Shown here in pieces: positions 21,046 to 30,053 of a DNA stretch of 64,000 bases; the stretch's first letter is position 1; the number at the start of each line of letters is the position of its first letter. Under the pieces are notes generated by a model that did not search any database, had not been told where the DNA came from, and saw nothing but the letters and a program-made list of their open reading frames with translations. The translations under genes and the position numbers were made by a program. The DNA is taken from contig CAJOKJ010000017.1 in the NCBI GenBank assembly GCA_905235155.1, forward strand, positions 1 to 64,000. The letters run 5' to 3'. This stretch comes from Candidatus Gastranaerophilales bacterium. Lineage in GTDB: Bacteria; Cyanobacteriota; Vampirovibrionia; Gastranaerophilales; Gastranaerophilaceae.

Positions 21046-22435
21046 AAATAAAAAATATAATTGGGCTTTTATAGTTGTGATGTTATTGTGGTGTTTTGTT
21101 ACATTGACAAGATGCTTTTTGCATTCCCCATGGTATGATGAGGCTCATGCTTGGACAATAGCAGAACAATTAAATTTATTTGAAATAATAAGATTAATGC
21201 GTTTGGAAGGTCATACATTTATTTGGTATTTGTTGTTGATGCCGTTTGCAAAAACAAATTTTATGTATCCTTATTCAATGTTGTTATTAAATTGGATATT
21301 TTGTTTTATTGCAATACTAATATTATGGCTGAAATCACCGTTTAATAATTGGATAAAGTTTTTAATAAGTTTTAGTTTTCCGTTTTTGGCGATGTATCCT
21401 GTTGTTGCAAGATGTTACGCAATAGGTATAATGTTATTGTTTATGCTGGCAGCAATGGATAATAAAAAATTGGAGCATCCAAATTTGTATTCTTTGCTGC
21501 TTGTTGTTTGTGCGAATACAAGTATTATGGCAGGTGTTGGGGCATTTGCGTTAGGGATAAAATTTTTATATGAGATGATAAAAGAAAAAAAATTTTTCTT
21601 AGGTTCAATTTTAATTTCTTTGTTCGGTGCAGTTCTTGTCTTAGTGCAGTTATTAAATAGCCAAAATAGTGTGATTTCCCATAAAACAATTGGTTTACAG
21701 ATGCTTAATGCTTTGTTTGTAAATGGTTTGGGATTATTTAATTTAATTTGTTTTTGTATATTTGTAATATTATTATTAATTTTTTATTTGAGAAATAAAA
21801 TTTTTCCGTGTTTATTATTTATTACTTTTATTGGGCTATGCTTAATTTTTAATCATTATATAGGCGGATATTGGCATCATTTCTTCTTTTATGTGTACTT
21901 TATAATTTCTTGTTGGCTTATATTAGATAAAACCGGTGAAAATCCGATAAGGTTAAAACAAATTCCTATTTTCATTTTAATCGCTGTTTCACTGCTATAT
22001 CTGTTTTTTAAACCTGACAAAGAAATGTTTGATGTTGTATGGAAGAACGATTACACTAATATTTCAAAAAATATATTGAGTGATGAAAATTTAAAAAACG
22101 CAAGAATTATCATATACAGAACGTATGATAATGCAATGTTGCCATATTTGTATAATAAAAGTATTTCTATAATTAATTATTGTACAGGTAATTTGGCAGA
22201 TTATAACAACAGGGCGTATTTTTTGTCTGATTATTGTGCGATAGATACTGACGGTAATCAGTTAATAGTATTTAAAGAAAGTATTATAGATAAGTGGTTT
22301 AATGATAGCTTATATTTGTTTACGACTAAGAAGATACAGGCTGAATTTATGTCATTTAACTCTAAAAATTATAAGTATTCCATATATAAAGATTTTGGAA
22401 GTATTTACCTTTGGAAAGTCGATAAAATAAAATAA
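21035..22435 (+). CDS. GT-C-like polytopic membrane glycosyltransferase, paralog 4 (intact)
   Basis: The 466-residue protein has the same fold pattern as paralogs 1-3: PWYDEAHAWTIAEQLN in the first loop, LEGHTFIWYLLLMPFAKTN, SPFNNWIKFLISFSFPF, CYAIGIMLLFMLAAM, about ten membrane segments, and a soluble C-terminus ending SIYLWKVDK. Its first 400 nt are almost identical to paralog 3 while the C-terminal half differs, which points to recent duplication or gene conversion of the catalytic half. It overlaps the paralog 3 reading frame by 11 nt. Confidence 0.75.
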   Translation: MKNENKKYNWAFIVVMLLWCFVTLTRCFLHSPWYDEAHAWTIAEQLNLFEIIRLMRLEGHTFIWYLLLMPFAKTNFMYPYSMLLLNWIFCFIAILILWLKSPFNNWIKFLISFSFPFLAMYPVVARCYAIGIMLLFMLAAMDNKKLEHPNLYSLLLVVCANTSIMAGVGAFALGIKFLYEMIKEKKFFLGSILISLFGAVLVLVQLLNSQNSVISHKTIGLQMLNALFVNGLGLFNLICFCIFVILLLIFYLRNKIFPCLLFITFIGLCLIFNHYIGGYWHHFFFYVYFIISCWLILDKTGENPIRLKQIPIFILIAVSLLYLFFKPDKEMFDVVWKNDYTNISKNILSDENLKNARIIIYRTYDNAMLPYLYNKSISIINYCTGNLADYNNRAYFLSDYCAIDTDGNQLIVFKESIIDKWFNDSLYLFTTKKIQAEFMSFNSKNYKYSIYKDFGSIYLWKVDKIK

Positions 22436-22464
22436 CTCTTAAAACTTTAATATACATGATAAAA

Positions 22465-22580
22465 AATAGACCATTTGATTGATTTTTTTTGCAAAATATC
22501 AACCGTTTAATGTATGGTCAATAAACAATAAATAATGTAATCTGATAACGTGATAGATGTGTAATTCTATCGGGGCAAAG
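22465..22580 (+). promoter_or_regulatory. Inverted repeats upstream of the flagellar fliJ operon
   Basis: The 150-bp gap holds a long inverted pair GACCAT ... ATGGTC with inner TTGAT/ATCAA, and then a stem-loop GATAGA-tgtgtaat-TCTATC just before the SD AAAGAGG. They could form an operator or a structured leader for fliJ. I recognise no known riboswitch core here. Confidence 0.4.
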
Positions 22581-22588
22581 AGGTAAAT

Positions 22589-23041
22589 TTGAAAAAATAT
22601 TCATTCAGATTACAACCGGTGTTGAATTTAAAAGAAAAGGCACTTGAAGACAAAAGGTTAGAAATGGCTAAAGTCATCAAATTGTTGAATGATTTACAAA
22701 TAGAACTTGATACCCTAAAGAAAACATATTCATCATACAGATTGCAGATAGAAGAAATATCACTGTCAAGTGAGGCTTTAAATGTTTCTGAATTAGCAAC
22801 TTGTAACTCATATATGAGTACTCTCGAGCAACAAATGCAAGAAAAACAAAAAATGATTGAACATACTCAAAGAGTTCTGCAAGTTAAGCAAAATGAAGTA
22901 AATGAGGCATTAAAAGAAGTCAAGGTACTTGATAAATTAAAAGAAACTCAGTCAAAAAAATTCTACGATGCAGTTTACAAAAAAGAAGCAGAAGAAATAG
23001 ATGATATTGTAACTGCAAGATATAAAGTTCAACAAGTATAG
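22589..23041 (+). CDS. fliJ: Flagellar export protein FliJ
   Basis: FliJ is the soluble coiled-coil stalk of the flagellar export ATPase and a chaperone-escort factor. The 150 residues are almost wholly helical with the family's N-terminal signature (KKYSFRLQPVLNLKEKALED) and heptad-rich arms. The start codon is TTG, placed by SD AAAGAGG and by the family N-terminus. It heads the operon fliJ-fliK-flgD-flgE and lies 7 nt from fliK. The partner fliI/fliH genes are not in the window. Confidence 0.85.
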   Translation: MKKYSFRLQPVLNLKEKALEDKRLEMAKVIKLLNDLQIELDTLKKTYSSYRLQIEEISLSSEALNVSELATCNSYMSTLEQQMQEKQKMIEHTQRVLQVKQNEVNEALKEVKVLDKLKETQSKKFYDAVYKKEAEEIDDIVTARYKVQQV

Positions 23042-23048
23042 AGGAAAA

Positions 23049-25445
23049 ATGACACAACAATTCGATTTAGCATTTAAAACTTCAAATAACATGGATAAAA
23101 TGATGTCAAATACAACATCATCATTCTTATCAAAAGATAACAATAATGAAATTGGTACTCAATTTGGCAGTTTTCTTGAAAATGCAAATAAAAATTATTC
23201 AACTTCTTCAAAAAATAATGAATCTAAAACCGAAAATAAATATCAACCAAAAAAAGAAGACAAGACAAATTTTGCAAGCAGTAAATCAGATGACAACAAT
23301 GCTAAGAATTTTGTGAGCCAAAATAATGATAATGTAAAAAACGATATTCAAAATAATGAACAATCTTTAAAAGATAGCGGTTATACTAAATTTGAAGAAA
23401 AAGATGTTAAAGCGGAACAAGCTAATTTACAAAGTAATGAAATAGTTTCAGCTGAAGCTTTTGATGCAGAAGTTAATGAACTTATTGAGGAACCATTAAA
23501 TGAAGTTTTAATGTCATTAAGTACTTTACCGAACATTGATATTGATTTAAATTTTGAACCGAAATCTGAATTAAATACAGAAAAATTGGTACTTTTAGAA
23601 AATGATATACCGGCAGATGCGTTAAAAAGCAGTATTAGTTTTGATACAGTTTTTGCTAACGCAGAAAATGTTACAAAAGAAGAACTTAATGTTGTTGAAG
23701 ATTTAACTAAAGATGTTGTAGCTTCAAAAGAAGATTATATTTCAGCAATGTATAAGTCTAAAGAAGTTGGCGATAATACTAATTCTGTTCAGCAAAAAAC
23801 AGAATTGGCTAAAGATGTGAATATAATAAAAACTGCTGATGTAAAAGCAGATGTTGTAAAAGCAGATGCTGTTGAAGAACCTATGCCACAAGTTGCACCA
23901 AATGTTGAAAACGTTATGAAAGTTGCAGAAAAAGCACAAGATAGCACAAATACGAATAATCAAAATGTGGAAGTGAAAATACCATTAAAGAACGAAGAAG
24001 TATTGGTTGCAGAAAAAGAACCTAAAATGAATGCAACAGAGGTTAATAAAGATTCTTTAAATGATATAAAATTGGAATTTAATGATACCGATATAAAAAG
24101 TGATACCAAAATTCAATTGAATAAAGACGAAAAGCAAAATCTGCACGAAACAGAAAACAACAAAACTGAAGAACAAGTTGAAGTGCCTAAAAATAATGTT
24201 CAAGTTGAAGAACACAAAATGGTTGAAACAGTTGTTGTAACAGATGCTTTAAAACAAAATGTAAAACTTGATAATGCGGTAGAACAACCTCAAGCAAAGG
24301 ACAATGTTTTAAAACAAGAACTTACATCGGCAAAATTAGAAAACTCTGCAAATCTTGCCCAAGATAATGATAATTCAAAAGAACAAGCTCCTGATGAATT
24401 TGCAAAGACAAATGTTGATGCAAAAGAAAGAATGAACATAAAAGATGATGTTAAAGGCATTGAATTTGTAAATAATAAGTTTGAAGAAAAACAAGAGGTA
24501 AAATCTGAAGATAACAAACTTGTGCAAGATGTAAAAGATGAACAAGTAAAACAAAAAGTTGAACAAGTAAAAATACAGGTTGAAGATAATGTAAAAGTTC
24601 AACCGCAAGTTAAGAGTTTCACTTCAGATGAAAATAAAATGTTAAGAGCAAATGAAACCTTAGAAAAAGCAGGTTTGTCAACAGAAAATTTACAAAAAAT
24701 GGATGCAAAAATTAAAGAAGTTGATAAATCCTCAAAAACATATCAAACAGACTTAGGACAATCATCAAGAGAAGTTTTAATGCGTGATGTTATGCAGAAT
24801 AACGCAGCAGTACAAAATAGTGAATCTGTTGAGTTAAAAGTTGATTTTAATCAAGACTTGAACGCTAAACTTACTCAGTCAAATAATCTTCAAATGCCGC
24901 AACAATCAACAGCAGATGTGCCTGAAATAAATATTCTTGAACAAATCAGAGCTAAGATGGCATTAAATGCACAAAACGGAATGCAAAAAATTACAATTGG
25001 TTTGACACCGGAAAGTTTAGGAAAATTAAATATTGAGATATCAAAAGGTCAAAATGGAATTTCTGCACAAATTATAGCAGATAATCCGCAAGCAAAAGAG
25101 ATTTTGGACAAAAATCTTGACGGTTTGAAATCAGTTCTTCAATCTCAAGGTGTAAATGTTAATAACGTAAATGTAAAAATTGCAGAAGCAGGACGTTCTT
25201 CAGATAGCAATAACAATATGTTTAATAAGGAAGACGGTCAATTTGATTCAAACAATAGTGGCAATCATTCAAGAAATGATGAGAATGCAGAAAAGGAAAA
25301 ACGTTCAACTTATGAATTTTTACAAAAAGAAGCAATAAAAAATGAAATATTGGAAGAACCTGAACAAATGATAGAACGCACGATGCAAGCAGAAAGAACA
25401 ATTAGCGTTAAATCAGGTTTTGGAAATGTAAGTTATAAATTGTAG
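23049..25445 (+). CDS. fliK: Flagellar hook-length control protein FliK
   Basis: FliK is the secreted molecular ruler that stops hook growth and switches export specificity. The 798 residues have a low-complexity N-terminal and central part rich in Lys, Glu, Asn and Val (about 1-620) and a conserved Flg_hook domain at about 640-720, with MQKITIGLTPESLGKLNIEI, GISAQIIADNPQAKEIL and LQSQGVNVNNVNVKI. It is longer than typical (about 400), all in the disordered ruler, which predicts a long hook if length scales as in Salmonella. SD GAGG lies 6 nt before the ATG. Confidence 0.9.
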   Translation: MTQQFDLAFKTSNNMDKMMSNTTSSFLSKDNNNEIGTQFGSFLENANKNYSTSSKNNESKTENKYQPKKEDKTNFASSKSDDNNAKNFVSQNNDNVKNDIQNNEQSLKDSGYTKFEEKDVKAEQANLQSNEIVSAEAFDAEVNELIEEPLNEVLMSLSTLPNIDIDLNFEPKSELNTEKLVLLENDIPADALKSSISFDTVFANAENVTKEELNVVEDLTKDVVASKEDYISAMYKSKEVGDNTNSVQQKTELAKDVNIIKTADVKADVVKADAVEEPMPQVAPNVENVMKVAEKAQDSTNTNNQNVEVKIPLKNEEVLVAEKEPKMNATEVNKDSLNDIKLEFNDTDIKSDTKIQLNKDEKQNLHETENNKTEEQVEVPKNNVQVEEHKMVETVVVTDALKQNVKLDNAVEQPQAKDNVLKQELTSAKLENSANLAQDNDNSKEQAPDEFAKTNVDAKERMNIKDDVKGIEFVNNKFEEKQEVKSEDNKLVQDVKDEQVKQKVEQVKIQVEDNVKVQPQVKSFTSDENKMLRANETLEKAGLSTENLQKMDAKIKEVDKSSKTYQTDLGQSSREVLMRDVMQNNAAVQNSESVELKVDFNQDLNAKLTQSNNLQMPQQSTADVPEINILEQIRAKMALNAQNGMQKITIGLTPESLGKLNIEISKGQNGISAQIIADNPQAKEILDKNLDGLKSVLQSQGVNVNNVNVKIAEAGRSSDSNNNMFNKEDGQFDSNNSGNHSRNDENAEKEKRSTYEFLQKEAIKNEILEEPEQMIERTMQAERTISVKSGFGNVSYKL

Positions 25446-25473
25446 TGATAAATGGAGAGGTAGGTAAAAGTAA

Positions 25474-25956
25474 ATGAGTGTAACATCAGCGATAACACAG
25501 TTGCAAACGACAACTGCAATCAATGAATCAAAACAACCAAAAACATCAACAAATGATGTAACAGATTCAAATATGTTTTTGAAATTAATGTTAAAACAAA
25601 TGGAACAGCAAGACCCGACAGAACCGACAGATAATTCTCAATGGCTTGCTCAAATGGCACAATATTCATCATTGGAAGCAATGAATAATTTAAATGCTTC
25701 ATTTAGTGAAGTTTCAAATAAAATTAATGAATTAAGCGAAACCGTAAATTCAAGTAATATAATTTCACAAACACTTTCACTTGTTGGTAAAGACGTTACC
25801 GTAACAATACCTGTGCTTGATGAAAACGGAAAAGTAGTATCAACTCAAGATATTTCTGGTAAAGTTGATGAAGTATCGTTTGAAAACGGCGAAGGTATGA
25901 TAAACGTAAATGGAACTACATACTCGATTTCAGAAATTAAATCTATTAGACCATAA
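25474..25956 (+). CDS. flgD: Flagellar hook assembly scaffold FlgD
   Basis: FlgD caps the growing hook and is discarded when the hook is complete. The 160 residues include the diagnostic FLKLMLKQMEQQDPTEPTDN followed by MAQYSSLEAMNNL, and then a small beta domain with VGKDVTVTIPVLDENGKV. It is shorter than enterobacterial FlgD (about 230) and lacks most of the C-terminal Tudor/Fn3 part, which is common in other phyla. It has SD GGAGAGG. Confidence 0.93.
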   Translation: MSVTSAITQLQTTTAINESKQPKTSTNDVTDSNMFLKLMLKQMEQQDPTEPTDNSQWLAQMAQYSSLEAMNNLNASFSEVSNKINELSETVNSSNIISQTLSLVGKDVTVTIPVLDENGKVVSTQDISGKVDEVSFENGEGMINVNGTTYSISEIKSIRP

Positions 25957-26015
25957 TAGCAAAGACAAATTAAACGGAATTAATTAAATATTTATAAAGA
26001 CATAGAGGAGGAAGA

Positions 26016-27428
26016 ATGTCACAAGCTTTATTTACATCAATGACAGGATTGAACGTAGCACAGCAGGCTATCAACGTAGTATCAAACAATGTTGCTAACA
26101 TTAATACAACAGCCTATAAATCAGCTGATGCCCGTTTTGCAACACTGTTTTCAAACACTCTGACGGCAGGTAATGCTCCAACAGCGACTGCCGGTGGTAC
26201 AAACCCTAAACAAATCGGTTTAGGTGTAAAATTGGAAGCAATTACAAGAAACTTTAATACAGGTTCATTCTTGTCAACAGATTTGCCGGGAGATTCAATG
26301 ATTTCAGGCAGAGGGTATTATACTGTTATGGATGCTTCAAGTAATGTGTTTTTAACTCGTGACGGTGCATTTACATTGGATGCAAACGGGGATATGATTA
26401 CTGCAACAGGTAACAAAGTTTTAGGTGCGGCAGGTATTGCAAATGAAGAAGCATCTCAAATACCTGTACATATCCCTCAATCAATTACACCATCTGTTTC
26501 AGGTGCTGATCTTACATCAAGTGCTGATCCTGTTAAAAATTTAGGAGATTTAAATAATGCAAAATTTACAGCGGGTACAATTACATTTAATATAAGTAAT
26601 GGTAGTACCGGTAGCACAGACGTACTTGAAGCTACGATTACGGATGGTGATGTTGCAAATGCTCAAACAGTGGACGGATTTGCAACAGCTGTTGAAAGTG
26701 CATTGACAACGGCAATAACTAATTATAACAGTAGTCATACGCCGCAAATTAATGTTGTGCCTACGGTGACAGCAAATAATGATGGTACAATTTCAATAAA
26801 AACAGGTACTGCCGGTCATGAAATTCAATTTACAAATCAATCAACATCAAATTTTACAACCGTTTGTGGCTTTGATAAAATAGATTCAAATGGTGAAAAC
26901 TCAAAAGTTTTATCTTATGTTGTTTCTGTTGATCCGGAAGCATCTCCAACAAACAGAACATCATTATCATCATATTCAATAGGTGGAGACGGTTCAATTG
27001 AAGCATCTTATGATAACGGTGATAAGATGACGGTAGTTTATAATGATGTAAACGGTAAATTTGAATTTCAATATGTAACAGCATCAGGTGTTAATATTGT
27101 TGCAGAAGATGTTACCGTAAACCAAAATGTATTATCAAGTGCATCTCAATTAGTAATGCAATTAGCAACAGTTACAAACGAAGCAGGTTTAGTATCAAGA
27201 GCAGATAACTTATGGACAATAGGTCCTGATACAGGTGACGTAACATATACAGTTGCTGGTCAAATGGGTACAGGTACTTTACAAACAGGTGGTTTGGAAG
27301 GTTCAAATGTTGACCTTGCACGTGAGTTATCAAATATGATTATTGCACAACGTGCGATTAACGCAAATTCACGTGTGTTCGGAACAGCAAGTAGTGTAAT
27401 GGAAACATTATCTCAACTTGGAAGATAG
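26016..27428 (+). CDS. flgE: Flagellar hook protein FlgE
   Basis: Major subunit of the flagellar hook. The N-terminus (SQALFTSMTGLNVAQQAINV then SNNVANINTTAYKSADARF) and C-terminus (NVDLARELSNMIIAQRAINA then SRVFGTASSVMETLSQLGR) are the two halves of the D0 rod/hook coiled coil. The central 300 residues are variable surface domains. At 470 residues it is of normal to long size. SD GAGGAGG is strong, as expected for a high-copy structural protein. It is the last gene of the fliJ operon. Confidence 0.95.
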   Translation: MSQALFTSMTGLNVAQQAINVVSNNVANINTTAYKSADARFATLFSNTLTAGNAPTATAGGTNPKQIGLGVKLEAITRNFNTGSFLSTDLPGDSMISGRGYYTVMDASSNVFLTRDGAFTLDANGDMITATGNKVLGAAGIANEEASQIPVHIPQSITPSVSGADLTSSADPVKNLGDLNNAKFTAGTITFNISNGSTGSTDVLEATITDGDVANAQTVDGFATAVESALTTAITNYNSSHTPQINVVPTVTANNDGTISIKTGTAGHEIQFTNQSTSNFTTVCGFDKIDSNGENSKVLSYVVSVDPEASPTNRTSLSSYSIGGDGSIEASYDNGDKMTVVYNDVNGKFEFQYVTASGVNIVAEDVTVNQNVLSSASQLVMQLATVTNEAGLVSRADNLWTIGPDTGDVTYTVAGQMGTGTLQTGGLEGSNVDLARELSNMIIAQRAINANSRVFGTASSVMETLSQLGR

Positions 27429-27437
27429 TAATTAGTA

Positions 27438-27614
27438 TAGTATTGGCGTGCTTAAACTACGCCAATACTATATATGAAACACTTTGTTAAGTTATATTAA
27501 GTGTTTCAAAACATGTGAAAACCATGTTATTTCATGGTTTTCGGCAGATACGGAAAGATAGGAAATAAAAAAGTTGTCCTCATCATGAACAGGGTTTATA
27601 ATAAAACCATGTTC
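27438..27614 (+). promoter_or_regulatory. Series of four hairpins between flgE and yggS
   Basis: Four separate hairpins follow flgE. They are TAGTATTGGCGT/ACGCCAATACTA (27438-27470), GAAACACTT/AAGTGTTTC (27476-27507), GAAAACCATG/CATGGTTTTC (27517-27542) and GAACA-GGTTT/AAACC-TGTTC (27587-27614). None has a clean U-tract. They may protect the flgE mRNA 3' end or form a leader for yggS-sepF. Confidence 0.55.
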
Positions 27615-27652
27615 TGCACAAACGGACATCTCTTGTTCGGGTAAATAGTCTT

Positions 27653-28321
27653 ATGAAAGAAACAATTAAGAAAAATTTATTACAGATACAAGAGCAAATC
27701 GCACCTTATACACCAAAAATAATCGCAGTAACCAAGTACTTTGGAATTGACGCAATGATATCTGCTTACGAAGCAGGATTGCGAGATTTCGGAGAATCAA
27801 GGGCGGTAGAAGCAATAGAAAAGATAAATTCTTTGCCGAATGAAATAAAAGAAAATTCTAAATTTCATTTCATTGGACATCTTCAAACAAATAAAGTGAA
27901 CAAAGTAGTTTGTAATTTCGATGTTATTCATTCGGTGGATTCTTTAAAACTTGCTAATGTAATATCAGAAGAAGCATTAAAATATGATAAAGCTCAAGAT
28001 GTTTTTATTCAACTGAATAATGCGGGCGAAGAACAAAAATACGGCTTTTCAAAAGATGAATTGGTAAAAGATTTTGAAGAAATACTTAAATTGAAAGGGT
28101 TGAATGTCTTAGGTCTAATGAATATTGCACCCTTGCAAGTTGGTGAAGATGAATTAAGCAAATTATTTGAAGATATAAAACAAACTCAAATTGAATTAGT
28201 GAACAAATATAACTGTGAATTGAAAGAAATTTCAATGGGTATGAGCAATGACTATCAAATCGCTGCCGCACATGGTGCAACTATGCTACGCATAGGCAGA
28301 AAATTATTTAGTACAAATTAA
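27653..28321 (+). CDS. PLP-binding homeostasis protein, YggS/PLPBP family
   Basis: Cytosolic single-domain alanine-racemase-like TIM barrel that binds pyridoxal phosphate and controls PLP and amino-acid homeostasis. The 222 residues show the PLP-lysine segment KIIAVTKYF (Lys near 26), FGESRAVEA, FHFIGHLQTNK, and SMGMSNDYQIA. The gene is placed directly before sepF, as in Cyanobacteria and Firmicutes, where it belongs to the division cluster. It lies 3 nt from the first possible sepF codon, so the two are cotranscribed. Confidence 0.93.
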   Translation: MKETIKKNLLQIQEQIAPYTPKIIAVTKYFGIDAMISAYEAGLRDFGESRAVEAIEKINSLPNEIKENSKFHFIGHLQTNKVNKVVCNFDVIHSVDSLKLANVISEEALKYDKAQDVFIQLNNAGEEQKYGFSKDELVKDFEEILKLKGLNVLGLMNIAPLQVGEDELSKLFEDIKQTQIELVNKYNCELKEISMGMSNDYQIAAAHGATMLRIGRKLFSTN

Positions 28322-28339
28322 AAATTGGAGGACGAATTA

Positions 28340-28849
28340 GTGGCTATTACAGAAAAAATTAAAGGAATTGTAGACTTTTTAACTCAAGGTTTAGAACAAT
28401 CTGATGACAGAGTCTTTGAAGATATGATGGATGAAGCAGGTGAAGAATATGAAACTGAAGACAATTTAGCGTTGGCTCCTGCGTATCAGCAATCACCGTT
28501 TCATCAAAAAAATGATAGAGCAAATTTAAATGTTATTTCTCATCCGACAGTAAAAGGCGGTTCAGAAGTAATGATTATGGAACCTCGTTCATTTGGTGAG
28601 GCAGCTCAAATTGTTCAATGCTTAAAGGATAGAAAAACAATTGTATTGAACTTACATTTGTTGGATAAAGAGCAATCTCAAAGAACAATTGATTTTGTTT
28701 GCGGTGCAGCGTGTGCATTAGGTGGTCAACCTCAAAAAGTTGGTGATATGGTATTTGTATTCACACCAAACAATGTTACTTTGACTGTTGAAGCAACAAA
28801 AACTCAATCAACATTGAGCGAAAGCCTTTGGGCAGGCAGAACTCTATAA
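28340..28849 (+). CDS. sepF: Cell division protein SepF
   Basis: SepF bundles FtsZ filaments and tethers them to the membrane. A GTG start at 28340 is chosen because GGAGG lies 8 nt upstream; a TTG at 28325 would place the SD inside the gene. The N-terminal amphipathic helix is AITEKIKGIVDFLTQGL. It is followed by an acidic linker and the SepF core (about 60-165) with VMIMEPRSFGEAAQIVQCL, VLNLHLLDKEQSQRTIDFV and GDMVFVFTPNNV. The length of 169 residues is normal for the family. Confidence 0.93.
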   Translation: MAITEKIKGIVDFLTQGLEQSDDRVFEDMMDEAGEEYETEDNLALAPAYQQSPFHQKNDRANLNVISHPTVKGGSEVMIMEPRSFGEAAQIVQCLKDRKTIVLNLHLLDKEQSQRTIDFVCGAACALGGQPQKVGDMVFVFTPNNVTLTVEATKTQSTLSESLWAGRTL

Positions 28850-28886
28850 AAGTATTAAATATATGATTTGTGATAGTTGGATTTTT

Positions 28887-28912
28887 AGGACACTTTTTGT
28901 GTCCTTTTTTTT
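28887..28912 (+). terminator. Rho-independent terminator of yggS-sepF
   Basis: AGGACAC / GTGTCCT stem with a TTTTT loop and a T8 tail. Confidence 0.9.
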
Positions 28913-28984
28913 GTGTACTAGTCAAGCAATTAGTTATATGTTTTGTTTTTAAATAACAAACTAGGAGAACTAAACAGTAAAGAT

Positions 28985-29371
28985 TCACACCAACTTGCCA
29001 TGAAGGAATGTAAAAGCCACTTGCAAGCTATTGCTTATGGAATTCGCCTTAACCATACACTCCATAAAACCAAGTGCCAATACGCAGATAACGGCAAAAA
29101 AGTTTGATAGAATTTTTCCCAATAAACCTTTAAAAGCGGTAGTAATATAGTAAACAGGTTCTCTTTTTATATTGCCATCTGAATCAGTATTGAGGGTTTT
29201 TAGTGCAAGAGATGCTTCAGCGTACATTGTTGCCATACCTAAAAACGCAATAACTCACATCTAAAAGAGAACACCGAGTCCCCCAATTAATATGTCTCAG
29301 GATGCCCCAATAATATTATCCGTTCCTACCTGTCCCGCAATTGCTGCTGAGAGTGCCTGAAAAGAACTCAT
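28985..29371 (-). pseudogene. Remnant of an AGCS sodium:alanine/glycine symporter
   Basis: From the ATG at 29371 the frame reads SSFQALSAAIAGQVGTDN, then GGLGVLF-stop-M-stop-V, then FLGMATMYAEASLALK and later KANSISNSL. It aligns to the central part of AGCS transporters (FQAL..AIAGTVGTGNIAGV, FWMW, GMATKYAEA, QANSI). Three in-frame stops are present; two replace the tryptophans of the conserved FWMW (TAG and TGA). Roughly the first 70 and last 250 residues of the family are missing. It is a decayed fragment between sepF and the flagellar rod genes. Confidence 0.85.
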
Positions 29372-29382
29372 GTTTTTTATCT

Positions 29383-29435
29383 CTAAATCTCATATTTGGT
29401 TTTCACCTCTCGAAAAACAATACTTAATTGTTTTC
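29383..29435 (-). repeat. Dispersed hairpin-leader repeat, copy A
   Basis: On the minus strand a GAAAACAAT/ATTGTTTTTC hairpin is followed by CGAGAGGTGA, AACCAAA and then ATGAGATTTAGAGA. It sits just upstream of the AGCS remnant. Copies at 47712-47746 and 52171-52216 share the sequence, and in copies A and C the downstream part can be read as a start codon followed by Arg-Phe-Arg-Asp. Confidence 0.7.
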
Positions 29436-29464
29436 TATGCAGAGTGAAATGCGGCACATTTTAA

Positions 29465-29488
29465 AGCACCCCTTATGGGGTGCTTCTT
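29465..29488 (-). terminator. Probable terminator of the flgBC operon
   Basis: AAGCACCCC / GGGGTGCTT hairpin with loop TTAT, 23 nt after the flgC stop. The U-tract on the minus strand is short. Confidence 0.6.
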
Positions 29489-29510
29489 TGCTATTTATAT
29501 TCTATTCTTA

Positions 29511-29954
29511 TTACTTACCAATTTCTGCAGCTTTCATTGCCATTGCTTTTGTAATATTCATTACAGCCAAGTTGGCTTCATAAGCACGTTGTGCCATCAT
29601 AGCATCAGCAATATCAACCATAGCATTTACATTTGAACTTCTTATATAACCGTTAGCATCAGCGTCAGGATGACCGGGTTTATAAATTCTTTCACCAGGA
29701 GTAGGATCTTCAACAATGCCACCATAAGATACACCACCTTGCAGTGCTCCTGATGAGCCTAAACCAAATGTACCGTCTTGCATATTATTTAAAATAGCAC
29801 CAAAAGAGTCACCTTTTATAGTGTTTAAAACAGGTATTTTTCTAACGTAATTAGGAGTATCAATATTTGCAATATTCTTTGCATGAACATCCAATCTGTT
29901 ACCGTGTGCTTTTAAGGCATTTGAACCTATGTACATTGAATCTAATATTCCCAT
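29511..29954 (-). CDS. flgC: Flagellar basal-body rod protein FlgC
   Basis: Proximal-rod subunit. The 147 residues have the rod-protein N-terminus (SNALKAHGNRLDVHAKNIAN then IDTPNYVRK) and the FlgC-specific C-terminal region (YIRSSNVNAMVDIADAMMAQ then RAYEANLAVMNITKAM). SD GCGAGG lies 6 nt before the ATG. It is the last intact gene of the rod operon on this strand. fliE, its usual neighbour, is absent. Confidence 0.95.
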   Translation of the reverse strand: MGILDSMYIGSNALKAHGNRLDVHAKNIANIDTPNYVRKIPVLNTIKGDSFGAILNNMQDGTFGLGSSGALQGGVSYGGIVEDPTPGERIYKPGHPDADANGYIRSSNVNAMVDIADAMMAQRAYEANLAVMNITKAMAMKAAEIGK

Positions 29955-30053
29955 AATTACCTCGCTTTTCTTCTCTGTTTTATTTATCGTTCTTTTTTGT
30001 TTCTAAGTGCAATTTCTCCTTATTATTTACATCAAATGTATTAGATTAAGTTA

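Noticed and set aside
14342-22435. O-antigen polymerase or flippase cluster
   Set aside because: The repeated genes share an early Asp-Glu external loop and a long soluble tail, which fits GT-C enzymes better than Wzy or Wzx.
22465-22580. Cyclic di-GMP riboswitch before fliJ
   Set aside because: The conserved aptamer cores are absent; only simple inverted repeats are seen.
28985-29371. Stop-codon recoding (TGA/TAG as Trp)
   Set aside because: Intact genes in the window use TGG for Trp and end normally at TGA and TAG; the stops in this fragment fit decay.
29383-29435. Glycine riboswitch before the AGCS transporter relic
   Set aside because: AGCS genes often have one, but the conserved aptamer cores are absent; only a simple hairpin and GAGAGGTGA are seen.
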